Positions 26,967-35,595 of a DNA stretch of 64,000 nucleotides are shown here, piece by piece. The stretch lies in the NCBI RefSeq assembly GCF_002277955.1, contig NZ_CP018477.1, positions 4,299,206-4,363,205 on the forward strand. The letters are read 5' to 3'. The notes beneath the pieces were generated by a model. It worked only from the letters and a program-made list of their open reading frames with translations, did not search any database and had not been told where the DNA came from. The number at the start of each line of letters is the position of its first letter. Positions within the stretch are counted from its first letter, which is position 1. This DNA is from Thermogutta terrifontis (GTDB lineage Bacteria; Planctomycetota; Planctomycetia; Pirellulales; Thermoguttaceae). The position numbers were made by a program, and so were the translations under genes.

Positions 26967-28049
26967 ATGACAAATCCAATCAATCCGTTGCGAATTGCTG
27001 TCATTGGGGGCGATGGTACGGGCCCCGAGGTGGTGGCCGAGGCTGTTAAGGTTTTGAAAGCGGTTGCCCAACTCGAGGGCATCCAGCTCGAACTTCGCGA
27101 ATTTGATCTGGGAGGAGAGCGCTATCTGCGTACGGGAGAGGTGCTTCCGGAAGACGTCTTCCAGGAGTTGAAAACCTTTCCCGCTATCCTCCTGGGGGCG
27201 ATCGGCCATCCACAGGTGCCGCCGGGAATCCTGGAACGGGGGCTTCTTCTGGAATTGCGGTTCCGATTCGACCAGTACATCAATCTGCGTCCGGTCAAAT
27301 TGTATCCCGGCGTTGAAACTCCCCTCGCCGGCAAGGGCCCGGATGATATCGACTTTGTGGTGGTGCGGGAGAACACGGAAGACCTTTACGCAGGCATCGG
27401 TGGCTTCTTGAAAAAGGGAACCCCCGACGAAGTAGCCATCCAGACTGCCATTTACACCCGCAAAGGTTGTGAGCGGTGCATCCGCTGGGCGTTTGAATAC
27501 ACCCGCAAACGCAACAAAAAGAAACGGCTGACTCTGGTGGCGAAGACCAACGTGTTGACTTATGGGCACGATCTCTGGTGGCGTACCTTCCAGGAAGTCG
27601 CCCGAGAATACCCCGACATCGAAACCGATTACAACCACGTCGACGCGTGCTGCATGTGGATGGTCAAGAATCCCGAACATTACGACGTCATTGTGACGAC
27701 CAACATGTTCGGGGATATCATCACCGACCTGGCCGCCATAATTCAGGGAGGGATGGGAGTTGCTGCCGGGGCCAACATCAATCCCGAGCCAGGCGGCACG
27801 AGCATGTTCGAACCGATGGGCGGCAGCGCCCCCAAGTACACGGGAAAAGGCATGATCAACCCGATCGCAGCCATCGCGGCGGCGGGAATGCTCCTCGAAC
27901 ACACCGGCCACGAACGGGCAGCGGAACGCGTCAACAAGGCCATCCAAATTGTCACAGGCACAAAGATGAAAAGTCAGGCTGCGGGAAAGATGGGTTACAC
28001 CACCTCGCAAGTCGGCGACCTGGTCGTCGAAGCACTCCACCAGGTATGA
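26967..28049 (+). CDS. Isocitrate/isopropylmalate dehydrogenase family enzyme
   Basis: 360 residues; ATG 26967 follows AAGGA at seven bases. NAD-dependent oxidative decarboxylase of the IDH/IMDH fold. The N-terminus reads IAVIGGDGTGPEVVAEA, the substrate loop RENTEDLYAGIGG is at about 134-146, and the Mg/NAD region includes TTNMFGDIITDLAA. RENTED resembles NAD-isocitrate and archaeal-type enzymes more than classical LeuB, so the substrate (isocitrate, 3-isopropylmalate or a related malate) is open. No leu or TCA neighbours help decide. Confidence 0.85.
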   Translation: MTNPINPLRIAVIGGDGTGPEVVAEAVKVLKAVAQLEGIQLELREFDLGGERYLRTGEVLPEDVFQELKTFPAILLGAIGHPQVPPGILERGLLLELRFRFDQYINLRPVKLYPGVETPLAGKGPDDIDFVVVRENTEDLYAGIGGFLKKGTPDEVAIQTAIYTRKGCERCIRWAFEYTRKRNKKKRLTLVAKTNVLTYGHDLWWRTFQEVAREYPDIETDYNHVDACCMWMVKNPEHYDVIVTTNMFGDIITDLAAIIQGGMGVAAGANINPEPGGTSMFEPMGGSAPKYTGKGMINPIAAIAAAGMLLEHTGHERAAERVNKAIQIVTGTKMKSQAAGKMGYTTSQVGDLVVEALHQV

Positions 28050-28095
28050 ATAAAAGCCGTAACATAGGCGCAGCGTAAACACCATTCTTGCTAAA

Positions 28096-28149
28096 TTTGA
28101 AAGACAAGCCTGGGGGCAGCGGCCTGTCCCCAGGTTTGTATCTTTCAAA
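28096..28149. terminator. Long imperfect hairpin between convergent genes
   Basis: Arms TTTGAAAGACAAGCCTGGGG (28096-28115) and its near complement (28128-28149) form a ~20-base stem. It lies between two convergent genes and could stop transcripts from both sides. Confidence 0.5.
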
Positions 28150-28187
28150 ATGGGGGCAGTGCGGATACAAAGGCCGGGAAACCGTCC

Positions 28188-29036
28188 TCAGTTGTCGGAT
28201 GAAGACTTTTCGCGCACCGGTAGCTGATATTCCCAGTAATATTTATCCCATGGTATGAAGGGGCTGTTGTAACCCAAAAGCCGTGGTGGTCCCGCGACTT
28301 GCCATTTATCCCTGTGATGCCCCAGCCACTCTTCCACGCGCTGCTGGGCAAGCTGGAGGGCCTGATTCGATCGGGGACCTCTGATTCCGGTACTCACGAA
28401 CCAACCGCCTGGCAAATCGCGGACCTCCACGGTACCGTCCTCACCGGGAGTGCCCTGATCTGGCCGTTCGTAAAAAAAAGCCATGAGGACCGGCCGCTGG
28501 CCGTTTTCTTCGAGTGTCATCTCAACTGGTGCCGTCATGGCCACATTATTCTTTTTGATGTGAGCAAAAAGTCGCCAGAATGCCGTGCCGTTGTCGCGGG
28601 TAACCGCCGCCCGATAGCCGGGATATCGCTTGACCTCCACCTCACCGACAGGGGTGCAGGGTGGAAATCCAACTGGCAAATCGGCCTCGGCTATTGGACG
28701 GAATCGCAGGTCCTCAACAATGTTTTTCAGTGCAGTAAGGACTTCGGACTGATCACCGCCGGCGGCCATTCGGCTTTTCATGTCCCGCAATCGCGCGGAG
28801 ATATACGATTCCGACGGCAAACAAGCAACAGCGCGGTCGATGGCTTCAGAGAGAAGCGACTCTTGAACTTTTGGTTCTTTATTCTGCAGAGGTTTCGCCA
28901 ATTCATCAGCGGCTCGCCTGTAGTCGCCGGACAGCGGATGTTCAGGAAACTCCGCACCACGCCCCACTGCACCGGCGAGCATCAATGCAATAATCGCAAT
29001 GACAACGGATAACATCCCGATCATGAGAGTCTTCAT
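28188..29036 (-). CDS. Exported SOUL heme-binding family protein
   Basis: 282 residues. A signal peptide or membrane anchor (MIGMLSVVIAIIALMLAGAVG) and a short helical region precede the SOUL/HBP domain: VEVKRYPGYRAAVT, NNVAMTAPVEM, FFYERPD, then PWDKYYWEYQLPV at the end. SOUL proteins bind heme or act in heme transfer in other organisms; binding is not shown here. ATG 29036 follows AAGGTGA. A hairpin upstream separates it from the fasciclin gene. Confidence 0.85.
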   Translation of the reverse strand: MKTLMIGMLSVVIAIIALMLAGAVGRGAEFPEHPLSGDYRRAADELAKPLQNKEPKVQESLLSEAIDRAVACLPSESYISARLRDMKSRMAAGGDQSEVLTALKNIVEDLRFRPIAEADLPVGFPPCTPVGEVEVKRYPGYRAAVTRDNGTAFWRLFAHIKKNNVAMTAPVEMTLEENGQRPVLMAFFYERPDQGTPGEDGTVEVRDLPGGWFVSTGIRGPRSNQALQLAQQRVEEWLGHHRDKWQVAGPPRLLGYNSPFIPWDKYYWEYQLPVREKSSSDN

Positions 29037-29107
29037 ATATCAGTCACCTTTTCTAATGGCCAAGGTTTTTGTGTCTACCAGGAGGCCACTGCTCGAGTAA
29101 ACGATAG

Positions 29108-29144
29108 TCCGGAGAGTCGGGCGGTTGCAGGCCCGATCTCTCCG
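29108..29144 (-). terminator. Hairpin after the fasciclin gene
   Basis: Stem CCGGAGAGTCGGGC/GCCCGATCTCTCCGG with one bulge and an 8-base loop, no clear T run. Probably marks the end of the fasciclin transcript. Confidence 0.5.
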
Positions 29145-29199
29145 GATCCGCGGCACGATCGTGGACAGGAGTCAGTCCACCATGAGGGAGGCCTGAGTT

Positions 29200-29736
29200 T
29201 CAGTTCGTATTTCCGCAGCTCGAAGCGTGCGACTCAGACTTCTCCGGCGGCAGAATAACGGCATCAATGACATGGATGATGCCGTTGGACGCTCGAATGT
29301 CGGTCTTCACAACCTTGGCCTGGTTGACCTTCACGCCGGCGTCAGTCACGGTGATCTTGATTGGCGAGCCCTGCACCGTCTTCAGGCTCTTGCTGGCCAC
29401 CACCTTCTCCGCCGGATATTCACCGGCCACCACATGGTAGGTCAGCACCGCCGTCAACTTCGCCTTGTCCTTCAGAAGCGCTTCCAGAGTTCCCTCGGGC
29501 AACTTGGCAAACGCCTCATCCGTCGGGGCAAACACGGTAAAGGGCCCCTTGCCTTTCAAAGTCTCCACCAGACCAGCAGCCTGGAGCGCCTTGGCGAGGG
29601 TCTTAAAGGACCCGGCCTCAACCGCCACATCCACAATGTCCTTTTTGGCTGCCTCATCAGCCCGATTCATCTGAGCCAGACCGAACCCTCCAAGCAGCAC
29701 GGCAATCGCGACGACACCAACCGGAAACCGACGCAT
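29200..29736 (-). CDS. Exported fasciclin (FAS1) domain protein
   Basis: 178 residues. The signal peptide ([19 protein letters not shown]) is followed by one FAS1 domain: [37 protein letters not shown], then the YHVV motif and the closing [17 protein letters not shown] 29736 follows AAGGAGG at seven bases. FAS1 domains mediate adhesion. The gene is divergent from a CarH/MerR-like regulator, and its leader holds three copies of an 8-base motif that also occurs at the regulator promoter, so regulation by that protein is likely (inference). Confidence 0.9.
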   Translation of the reverse strand: MRRFPVGVVAIAVLLGGFGLAQMNRADEAAKKDIVDVAVEAGSFKTLAKALQAAGLVETLKGKGPFTVFAPTDEAFAKLPEGTLEALLKDKAKLTAVLTYHVVAGEYPAEKVVASKSLKTVQGSPIKITVTDAGVKVNQAKVVKTDIRASNGIIHVIDAVILPPEKSESHASSCGNTN

Positions 29737-29775
29737 CACAAAACCTCCTTACACTGAAGGGACCTACGGACCTTT

Positions 29776-29798
29776 CAGGCACGCCCCTTGCGTGCCTG
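29776..29798 (-). promoter_or_regulatory. Hairpin in the fasciclin leader
   Basis: CAGGCACG/CGTGCCTG, 8-base perfect stem with a 7-base loop, between the operator boxes and the ribosome site of the fasciclin gene. It may stabilise the mRNA. Confidence 0.45.
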
Positions 29799-29799
29799 C

Positions 29800-29829
29800 T
29801 GAACGAATTTATTTCGTTCATTTCGTTCA
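29800..29829 (-). promoter_or_regulatory. Predicted operator of the fasciclin gene
   Basis: Three copies of one 8-mer: TGAACGAA at 29800-29807 (inverted) and TTCGTTCA at 29813-29820 and 29822-29829. A TATAAA -10-like box on the minus strand sits at 29837-29842, so the boxes fall at or just after the expected transcription start, a typical repressor position. Confidence 0.6.
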
Positions 29830-29986
29830 AACGTAGTTTATACAGGTCAAACTGTCCGGGCAAGGGGTCAAGAGCAAAAATTTTCCGCCGCCACGGAATT
29901 GCCGCGAGAACACCGGAAAAATCGCAGATCCCTTCAAAAGAAAGGAATAAAAGGGTAGGATTGAGCAGGAGAGGTGGTTTGCTAAG

Positions 29987-30013
29987 TGAACCGTAAATCG
30001 TTCAAAGCGTTCA
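29987..30013 (+). promoter_or_regulatory. Predicted operator of the CarH-like regulator gene
   Basis: TGAAC at 29987-29991 and CGTTCA at 29999-30004 and 30008-30013, the last ending one base before the start ATG. The two direct copies have the same 9-base period as in the fasciclin operator. No ribosome-binding site is visible, so the transcript may be leaderless or the operator may cover the start region. Confidence 0.6.
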
Positions 30014-30014
30014 C

Positions 30015-30941
30015 ATGACTGCTTTGTTGACCCCAAAACAACTCGCCCTCGCCGCCGGTGTCAGCGAGTCCACCGTGAAACGCTGGTGTGACCGCGGCCT
30101 GCTGCCCGTCGCCCGCACGCCCGGAGGACACCGCCGCATTCAGCTCCATGAAGCCCTGCGGGTTTTAAAGGAGCTGAATCTCCCTCTGCGCCACCCAGAG
30201 GCGCTTGGACTGCCTGCCTTTTCCGGCCAAGGGCAAAGGGTTCTCGAAAAGGCCAAGGACGAACTACTTCAGGCCTTAAAAAACGCCCAGGCCGACCGTT
30301 GCCGGATCATCCTTCACGAGCTTCGCTGTGTGGGCCTTTCTTTTGCCGAAATTGGCGACCATGTCATCGCCCCGGCCTTCGAGCAGATCGGCCAAGAATG
30401 GGAATGCGGAAAGCTGCAAATCTACCAGGAGCGGGTAGCGTGCTGTATTCTTTCGGAAGTGCTCGCCGAAATGGTGTCAACTCTTCCCGAGGAAACTATG
30501 CATCAGCCACTGGCGATTGGAGCCACTCTGAGTCAGGACCATTACGTCCTGGCCTCCCAACTGGTTCAGTTAGTCTTGAGGGAAAAGGGATGGCGCGCCA
30601 GATTCCTGGGGCCCAATCTCCCTGCCCCTACACTCCGCCAGGCCATCGCCGATTGGCATCCCAGGTTATTCTGGCTGAGTATTTCTCACATCGCATCGCA
30701 GCAGGAAGTTATCGACGCCTGCCAGAATTTGTTCGATTACTGTCGCCAATCTGATTGCCTTTTTGTGATTGGCGGCCGATCGATCGACACGTCTCTGCGC
30801 CAACAGCTCCGGTATTCGGCGTATTGTCCCGACCTGACCCACCTGGCCATGCTTTTGGATACGCTCCCACCACCCGTGCAGACCACCGAAGGGGTCACTG
30901 GCAGATCAACAGAGCGGCCGTCCGACGCGCCTTCCGGCTAA
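30015..30941 (+). CDS. MerR/CarH-like regulator with B12-binding-type domain
   Basis: 308 residues. An N-terminal MerR winged-helix (PKQLALAAGVSESTVKRWCDRGLLPVARTPGGHRRI) is followed by a helical bundle with W129-x9-E139-R140, and a cobalamin-binding-like Rossmann domain with DH176YVLAS, LSISH and VIGGRS. CarH/LitR proteins are adenosylcobalamin-dependent light-responsive repressors; their bundle motif is Wx9EH, here Wx9ER. The candidate lower-ligand His (H176) is kept, though the usual GExHxxG context is SQDHxxLA. It probably represses itself and the divergent fasciclin gene; effector use is uncertain. Confidence 0.82.
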   Translation: MTALLTPKQLALAAGVSESTVKRWCDRGLLPVARTPGGHRRIQLHEALRVLKELNLPLRHPEALGLPAFSGQGQRVLEKAKDELLQALKNAQADRCRIILHELRCVGLSFAEIGDHVIAPAFEQIGQEWECGKLQIYQERVACCILSEVLAEMVSTLPEETMHQPLAIGATLSQDHYVLASQLVQLVLREKGWRARFLGPNLPAPTLRQAIADWHPRLFWLSISHIASQQEVIDACQNLFDYCRQSDCLFVIGGRSIDTSLRQQLRYSAYCPDLTHLAMLLDTLPPPVQTTEGVTGRSTERPSDAPSG

Positions 30942-30980
30942 TCGAACCACCCCCGCAACCACTGTTGTGGAAGTCGGGGG

Positions 30981-32333
30981 TCACCCCAGGCCGTGTTTGG
31001 CCAGCTTATCGCGAAAAGTGGACGGTTTCATTCCCAGGGCCGCCGCGGCCGCTGTCTTGTTGCCGCCTGCTTCTCGCAGGGCTCTCTCCAACAGTTCGCG
31101 TTCCGCCTGATTGATGGCCTCTTGAAAATTGGCGATTCCGCCGCGTTCCGAACCGCTCTTGCCAATCTTGGCGGGAAACTGAGCGATTTCAGAACGGAGG
31201 AGTTCCGCCGTGATTTCACCGTTGCCAATGAGAAAGACTCTTTCCAATGTGTGGTAAAGCTCCCGGACATTGCCGGGCCAGTCGTGCTCTTGGAGGATCT
31301 CCATCGCGCCGGGGCCCACAGTGAATGGCTTGTCCCCCGCAATCTTTTTGAGGAGATGCTCGACAAGCAGGGGAATATCCTCCCGTCTTTCCCGAAGTGG
31401 CGGAATGTTGATGCGGAGCACGTCCAAACGGTAGTACAGGTCCTGCCGAAACGTGCCCTGGCTGACTCTCTCGAGCAGGTTTTGCTTGGTGGAGGCAATG
31501 ATCCGGACATCCGCGTGAATGGGGGTGGTGCCTCCTACCCGTTCGAAAACCTTCTCCTCGATCACCCGGAGCAGCTTGGCCTGTTGATCGAGCGGGATAT
31601 CGTCCACATCATCCAGGTAGAGCGTGCCTCCCTGGGCGATTTCGAATCGGCCGGGCTTTCGCTGGTCCGCTCCGGTGAACGCACCCTTCTCGTGTCCATA
31701 CAACTCGCTTTCGATGAGATGTGCGGGGAAAAGCGTGCATCCCACTTTCACGAAGGGGCGGTCGCGGCGATGAGATTTCCGGTGAATCACCTGCGCGATC
31801 AAATCCTTGCCCACACCGGTTTCGCCACACAAAAGAACGTTGGCGTCAGTGCGGGTACAGATTTCGATCATCTTCTTGACCCGCGTCATCACCGCCGACT
31901 GGCCCACCACAAGCTGATCGATGTCCTCGGTTTCGGGGGCTTCGGCGGGCCGAGATTCCCTTCGCCGACCGCGCTCGCGCTCCAGCCGCGCCAGAACAGG
32001 GAACAAATCCTCATTGCGGAATGGTTTGGTGATGAAGTCGTAGGCCCCGAGTTTCATTGACTCCACAGCCAACTGGATGCTGCCGTAGGCCGTCATCATG
32101 ATCACGTCCGTAGCCGGTGCCTGCTCCCCTTGTTTGACGTAGCGAAGCAGCTCCAAGCCGTCCACTCGGGGCATTTTGACGTCGGCAACGATGACGTCGA
32201 AATGCCGTTGCCGCAATTTTTCCAGAGCCTCTTCGCCGTCCGCTGCCGTGTCAACTTCGTAGCCCTGCGCAGCGAGATCATCCGCCAGCGTCACCCGCTT
32301 GATCTTCTCGTCGTCCACAATCAGGATCCGCAT
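30981..32333 (-). CDS. Sigma-54-dependent NtrC-family response regulator
   Basis: 450 residues. Receiver domain (acid pocket D8-D9, phospho-acceptor D51 in VADVKMP, T81, K103), AAA+ sigma-54 activator domain (Walker A GETGVGKD at 170-177, GAFTGA loop at 217-222 in YGHEKGAFTGADQRKPG) and a C-terminal Fis-type HTH (NKTAAAAALGMKPSTFRDKLAKHGLG). The GAFTGA loop is intact, so it should activate sigma-54 promoters. Its histidine kinase is encoded 61 bases upstream. Targets are unknown. Confidence 0.95.
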   Translation of the reverse strand: MRILIVDDEKIKRVTLADDLAAQGYEVDTAADGEEALEKLRQRHFDVIVADVKMPRVDGLELLRYVKQGEQAPATDVIMMTAYGSIQLAVESMKLGAYDFITKPFRNEDLFPVLARLERERGRRRESRPAEAPETEDIDQLVVGQSAVMTRVKKMIEICTRTDANVLLCGETGVGKDLIAQVIHRKSHRRDRPFVKVGCTLFPAHLIESELYGHEKGAFTGADQRKPGRFEIAQGGTLYLDDVDDIPLDQQAKLLRVIEEKVFERVGGTTPIHADVRIIASTKQNLLERVSQGTFRQDLYYRLDVLRINIPPLRERREDIPLLVEHLLKKIAGDKPFTVGPGAMEILQEHDWPGNVRELYHTLERVFLIGNGEITAELLRSEIAQFPAKIGKSGSERGGIANFQEAINQAERELLERALREAGGNKTAAAAALGMKPSTFRDKLAKHGLG

Positions 32334-32394
32334 GGTGGTTTATCAGCCTTCCTAAAGAACAACCGAAACAATCGGAGCAATCGCTTCCGTGAAA

Positions 32395-33690
32395 TCACGT
32401 GGGCTTCTTATCCCTGTCACGGTAGGCATTCAATATGACCGTAAAAGTCGTTCCCTGCCCCAGGGTACTCCGGACCTCAATCCTTCCGCCCATTTCCGAG
32501 ATCAGCATCCGGCACAATCCCAGGCCCAGGCCCGTACCCCCGGAGTCCGCGCGAGTGGTAAAAAACGGTTCAAAAATTTTTTCGAGATTGGCCCGCGGGA
32601 TACCCACCCCCGTGTCAATTACCTCGATGGCCACCGAATTCATTTGATCGTCGTCCTGCGTGCCCAGCGCCCGGGTGCGGAGGGTCAGTGTTCCGCCATT
32701 GGGCATAGCAGCCAAAGCGTTGGTACAGAGATTGAACACCACCTCCTGGATCGTGTACTTGTCTCCCAGCACCGGCGGCACTGGCCGAAGATCCTTTTCC
32801 ACCCGTATATTCTGCCCAATCCGCGTACCCAGCATGGCGAGGGTGCCTTCGACGGCCGCGTTGACGTCCGTCTTTTCCAAAACCAGGCCGCGAGGCTGCG
32901 CAAACGCCTGAACGCGTTTCGCCGTCCGCTCGATCCGTTCCAAGGCTTCCGCCATCATGTTGACGTATTCTGTCAATCGGGGGTCGTTCTTGACGGCCTC
33001 ACTGATTCTGCGCAGGCAGTTCTGCACTCCATCCAGTGGATTGGCAATCTGGTGCGCAATCCCCGCCACAAGTTGGCCGATTCCCAGCATTTTTTCCTTC
33101 TGGCGAAGCTCGGCGTGGGCACGGTCCACGTAACGCCGAATGGAAGTCGTAAAATAGGTTGCCATACCGAGACTGGTCGCCACGGCACAAAATAGGGCCA
33201 GCGCTTCCAGGTTGTGAAGTGGAGGCAATTCCTGACCGCCGAACCTGAGCGGAAAGCGGGGAATCAAGTTCAAACTCTCGAAAAAGATAATGGCGCCGAT
33301 CACCAAAGCCGTTGCCCCCGCCACGATGTAGGGCCGTGCCCCACGCAGGTACATCCCTGCAATGATCATATGAAAGATGTAGTAGATCACGAATGGATTA
33401 TGGCAAAAATCGGAAAAATAGAGAACCAGCGTCAGGGCCGCGAGGTCGAGCACGATTTGGATAAAAAAGCTATCCTCGGGCCGAAAGCCCCGAAGAGGAC
33501 TCTCCTCTCGCACAATAAACGCGAGAACTGCATTGTAAAGAAGCATTCCCACCCCCACCGCGTACAGAGGGTAGGGCGTCTGCAGCACCCCGAGTGCGAA
33601 ATATCCGAGCGTCGTCGCGACGAAAACCGTGGCCGCCGCGATCCAGCGGATGCGAATCAGCCAAATTGCGCCACTCGGGGGAAGTTTCAT
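32395..33690 (-). CDS. Six-TM sensor histidine kinase
   Basis: 431 residues. Six membrane helices lie between residues ~12 and 183 with short loops and no periplasmic sensor domain. The HisKA H-box follows (AGIAH213QIANPLDG), then HATPase_c with N-box FNLCTNALAAMPNGG (N320-N324), G1 DTGVGIP (from D359) and G2 GTGLGLG. It pairs with the downstream NtrC-type regulator on the same strand. The stimulus is probably sensed in or through the membrane; not identifiable. Confidence 0.93.
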   Translation of the reverse strand: MKLPPSGAIWLIRIRWIAAATVFVATTLGYFALGVLQTPYPLYAVGVGMLLYNAVLAFIVREESPLRGFRPEDSFFIQIVLDLAALTLVLYFSDFCHNPFVIYYIFHMIIAGMYLRGARPYIVAGATALVIGAIIFFESLNLIPRFPLRFGGQELPPLHNLEALALFCAVATSLGMATYFTTSIRRYVDRAHAELRQKEKMLGIGQLVAGIAHQIANPLDGVQNCLRRISEAVKNDPRLTEYVNMMAEALERIERTAKRVQAFAQPRGLVLEKTDVNAAVEGTLAMLGTRIGQNIRVEKDLRPVPPVLGDKYTIQEVVFNLCTNALAAMPNGGTLTLRTRALGTQDDDQMNSVAIEVIDTGVGIPRANLEKIFEPFFTTRADSGGTGLGLGLCRMLISEMGGRIEVRSTLGQGTTFTVILNAYRDRDKKPT

Positions 33691-33989
33691 GGGGTTGATT
33701 TACGGAAACAGGGCAATCCAAAAACGCACACCCCGGATGGGTCCTTTCAACGCGTCGATTAATTGCATCTTGTCATGTTAATTCTACTCTAAATCGTTCG
33801 CGCCTGGGTCGTAGTCCCAGCAGAGGCGGTCTTCGTCCATAATGGGGACTAATGAGGAAAAAGTTGCCCGCCGGGGGGCCGAGAGCCCGGGCAATCTTCA
33901 GCTCCATTCACCGGGCGTCCGTTGCGTGCCTCGACCAGCCACAGCGTTCGGAATTGCGTGTGTAACAAAGCAACTTCAAGGATACCCCG

Positions 33990-34787
33990 ATGGCTACAGC
34001 CTCTGACATCCAGCGTCGTCTGCAGTTTGCGATAGAAGCCGCCCGTGCCGCGGGCGAGATCACCCTTCGCTACTTCCGCAACCGAAATTTACTGGTCGAG
34101 AGAAAGGCCGACGACTCGCCCGTCACAAGAGCGGACCGCGAGGCAGAATCCTATCTTCGGGAACAAATCCATCAGGCATTTCCCGAAGATGCGGTCATCG
34201 GTGAAGAGTGGGGCGACACCGGCGGTAAGAGCGGATTCCGCTGGATCATCGACCCCATTGACGGCACGAAATCGTTCATCCATGGCGTTCCGCTGTACGC
34301 CACGCTGATCGGAGTGGAGTACCAGGGACGAGCGGTCCTTGGTGTAGACAGGATCCCCGCCACCGGGGAGTGTGTGTATGCTGCGCGCGGATCGGGCGCC
34401 TGGTATCAGCAGGGGGACAATCCGCCCGAGCCCGCCCGAGTTTCGACATGTCGCTCGCTGAGGGAAGCAGCCTGGGTTACGAGTGAGGTGGCCAATTTCA
34501 CCAAAATCGGCCGACGCGAGGCTTATCATCGTCTTGAAGAGGCAACCCGCCTTTCCCGGACCTGGGGGGACGGTTACGGGTATCTGCTCGTGGCCACCGG
34601 ACGAGTCGATTTCATGGTCGACCCTCTCATGGAAATCTGGGACGCAGCCGCGATTCAACCCATCATCGAGGAAGCTGGCGGCAGGTTCACGGACTGGGCC
34701 GGACAGCCCACGTTCGCGTCAGGCAATGGCGTGGGCAGCAACGGCTGGCTTCACGAGGAAATCCTCAGAATCTTGCGAACTACCTGA
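33990..34787 (+). CDS. hisN: Inositol-monophosphatase family, histidinol-phosphatase-like
   Basis: 265 residues. Mg-dependent phosphatase with motif 1 at GEEWG (E72/E73), motif 2 DPIDGTKSF (D88, D91) and motif 3 WDAAAIQPIIEEAGG. The exact DPIDGTKSFIHGVPLYATLIG pattern matches the HisN-type histidinol-phosphatase branch, which would act at the penultimate step of histidine synthesis. No his genes are nearby, so inositol phosphate or another sugar phosphate is still possible. About 300 bases of non-coding DNA precede it. Confidence 0.85.
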   Translation: MATASDIQRRLQFAIEAARAAGEITLRYFRNRNLLVERKADDSPVTRADREAESYLREQIHQAFPEDAVIGEEWGDTGGKSGFRWIIDPIDGTKSFIHGVPLYATLIGVEYQGRAVLGVDRIPATGECVYAARGSGAWYQQGDNPPEPARVSTCRSLREAAWVTSEVANFTKIGRREAYHRLEEATRLSRTWGDGYGYLLVATGRVDFMVDPLMEIWDAAAIQPIIEEAGGRFTDWAGQPTFASGNGVGSNGWLHEEILRILRTT

Positions 34788-34811
34788 AAGTTTGTTTCAG
34801 TACGGGTGACG

Positions 34812-35402
34812 TCAGTCCACCTGCCCCTCGGCGAACATCTCCCGCACGAGAAGCCGCACTTCCTCGAGCCAGACTGTTCGCTGCTCGTGCGTGCTGAGGA
34901 TAATCGACTCAAAATTTCGGCGGCGAAAATTCGTCACGCCACAGAAGCCAAAGATGCAGTTCTTCCAGAGATTTTCCAGTGGATCGCCGTAGAGCCGCAA
35001 TTCGTCATCGCGCGGTGTGTTGGACGTCGTGAAGACCAGTGCCCGTTTGCCCGCCAAAAGCCCTTTGACGCCGTCCGCCGCAAAATCATACGCCACCCCC
35101 TGCCGGAATACGCGATCGACCCAACCTTTCAAGATCGCCGGAGGCTGTCCCCACCAGTTGGGATGAACAATGACGTAGCCGTCAACTTTCTGGAGTTCCT
35201 CGCAATGCCGACGGATTTCCGCTGGAACTTCCGCATCCTTGGGAATTTGTTCAAACGGCAACAGGGGATCAAAATTCTCGCGATAAAGATCGTGATAGAT
35301 GACTTCGTGGTTGATCTCCTGGAGAGTCTGCGCAGCCGTCGTGGCAATGGCGTGACAGAAACTCCCAACACGTGGATGTCCCAGTACCACGAGCACCTTC
35401 AT
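34812..35402 (-). CDS. Flavodoxin-fold NAD(P)H:quinone reductase
   Basis: 196 residues with the NQO/MdaB-like fold: MKVLVVLGHPRVGSFCHAIA at the FMN loop, DGYVIVHPNWWGQPPAILKGWVDRVFRQGVAYDF at the flavin/substrate region, and KRALVFTTSNTP. Probably reduces quinones or similar electrophiles in the cytoplasm. Starts at ATG 35402. Convergent with the hisN-like gene at 25 bases; no operon partner. Confidence 0.88.
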   Translation of the reverse strand: MKVLVVLGHPRVGSFCHAIATTAAQTLQEINHEVIYHDLYRENFDPLLPFEQIPKDAEVPAEIRRHCEELQKVDGYVIVHPNWWGQPPAILKGWVDRVFRQGVAYDFAADGVKGLLAGKRALVFTTSNTPRDDELRLYGDPLENLWKNCIFGFCGVTNFRRRNFESIILSTHEQRTVWLEEVRLLVREMFAEGQVD

Positions 35403-35595
35403 CGCCTCAGTTTCCTCCTCTGTCCCAGGTGATTTTTTCCAGATTTCTTGTCCCCACTCGAGCAGGGCTGCCCGTACAAGTGAGACTTCCTATCCCACGG
35501 TCATCCCTGGCGTTTACAACACGGATCCAGTGATCCACGATAAATGCCCGAACCGCCTGGCGGTGAAAACGCCCGGCGGTCCGTTTCTCCGTTCT

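Noticed and set aside
26931-28148. 405-residue minus-strand open frame
   Set aside because: Antisense to the isocitrate/isopropylmalate dehydrogenase gene, whose motifs are unmistakable.
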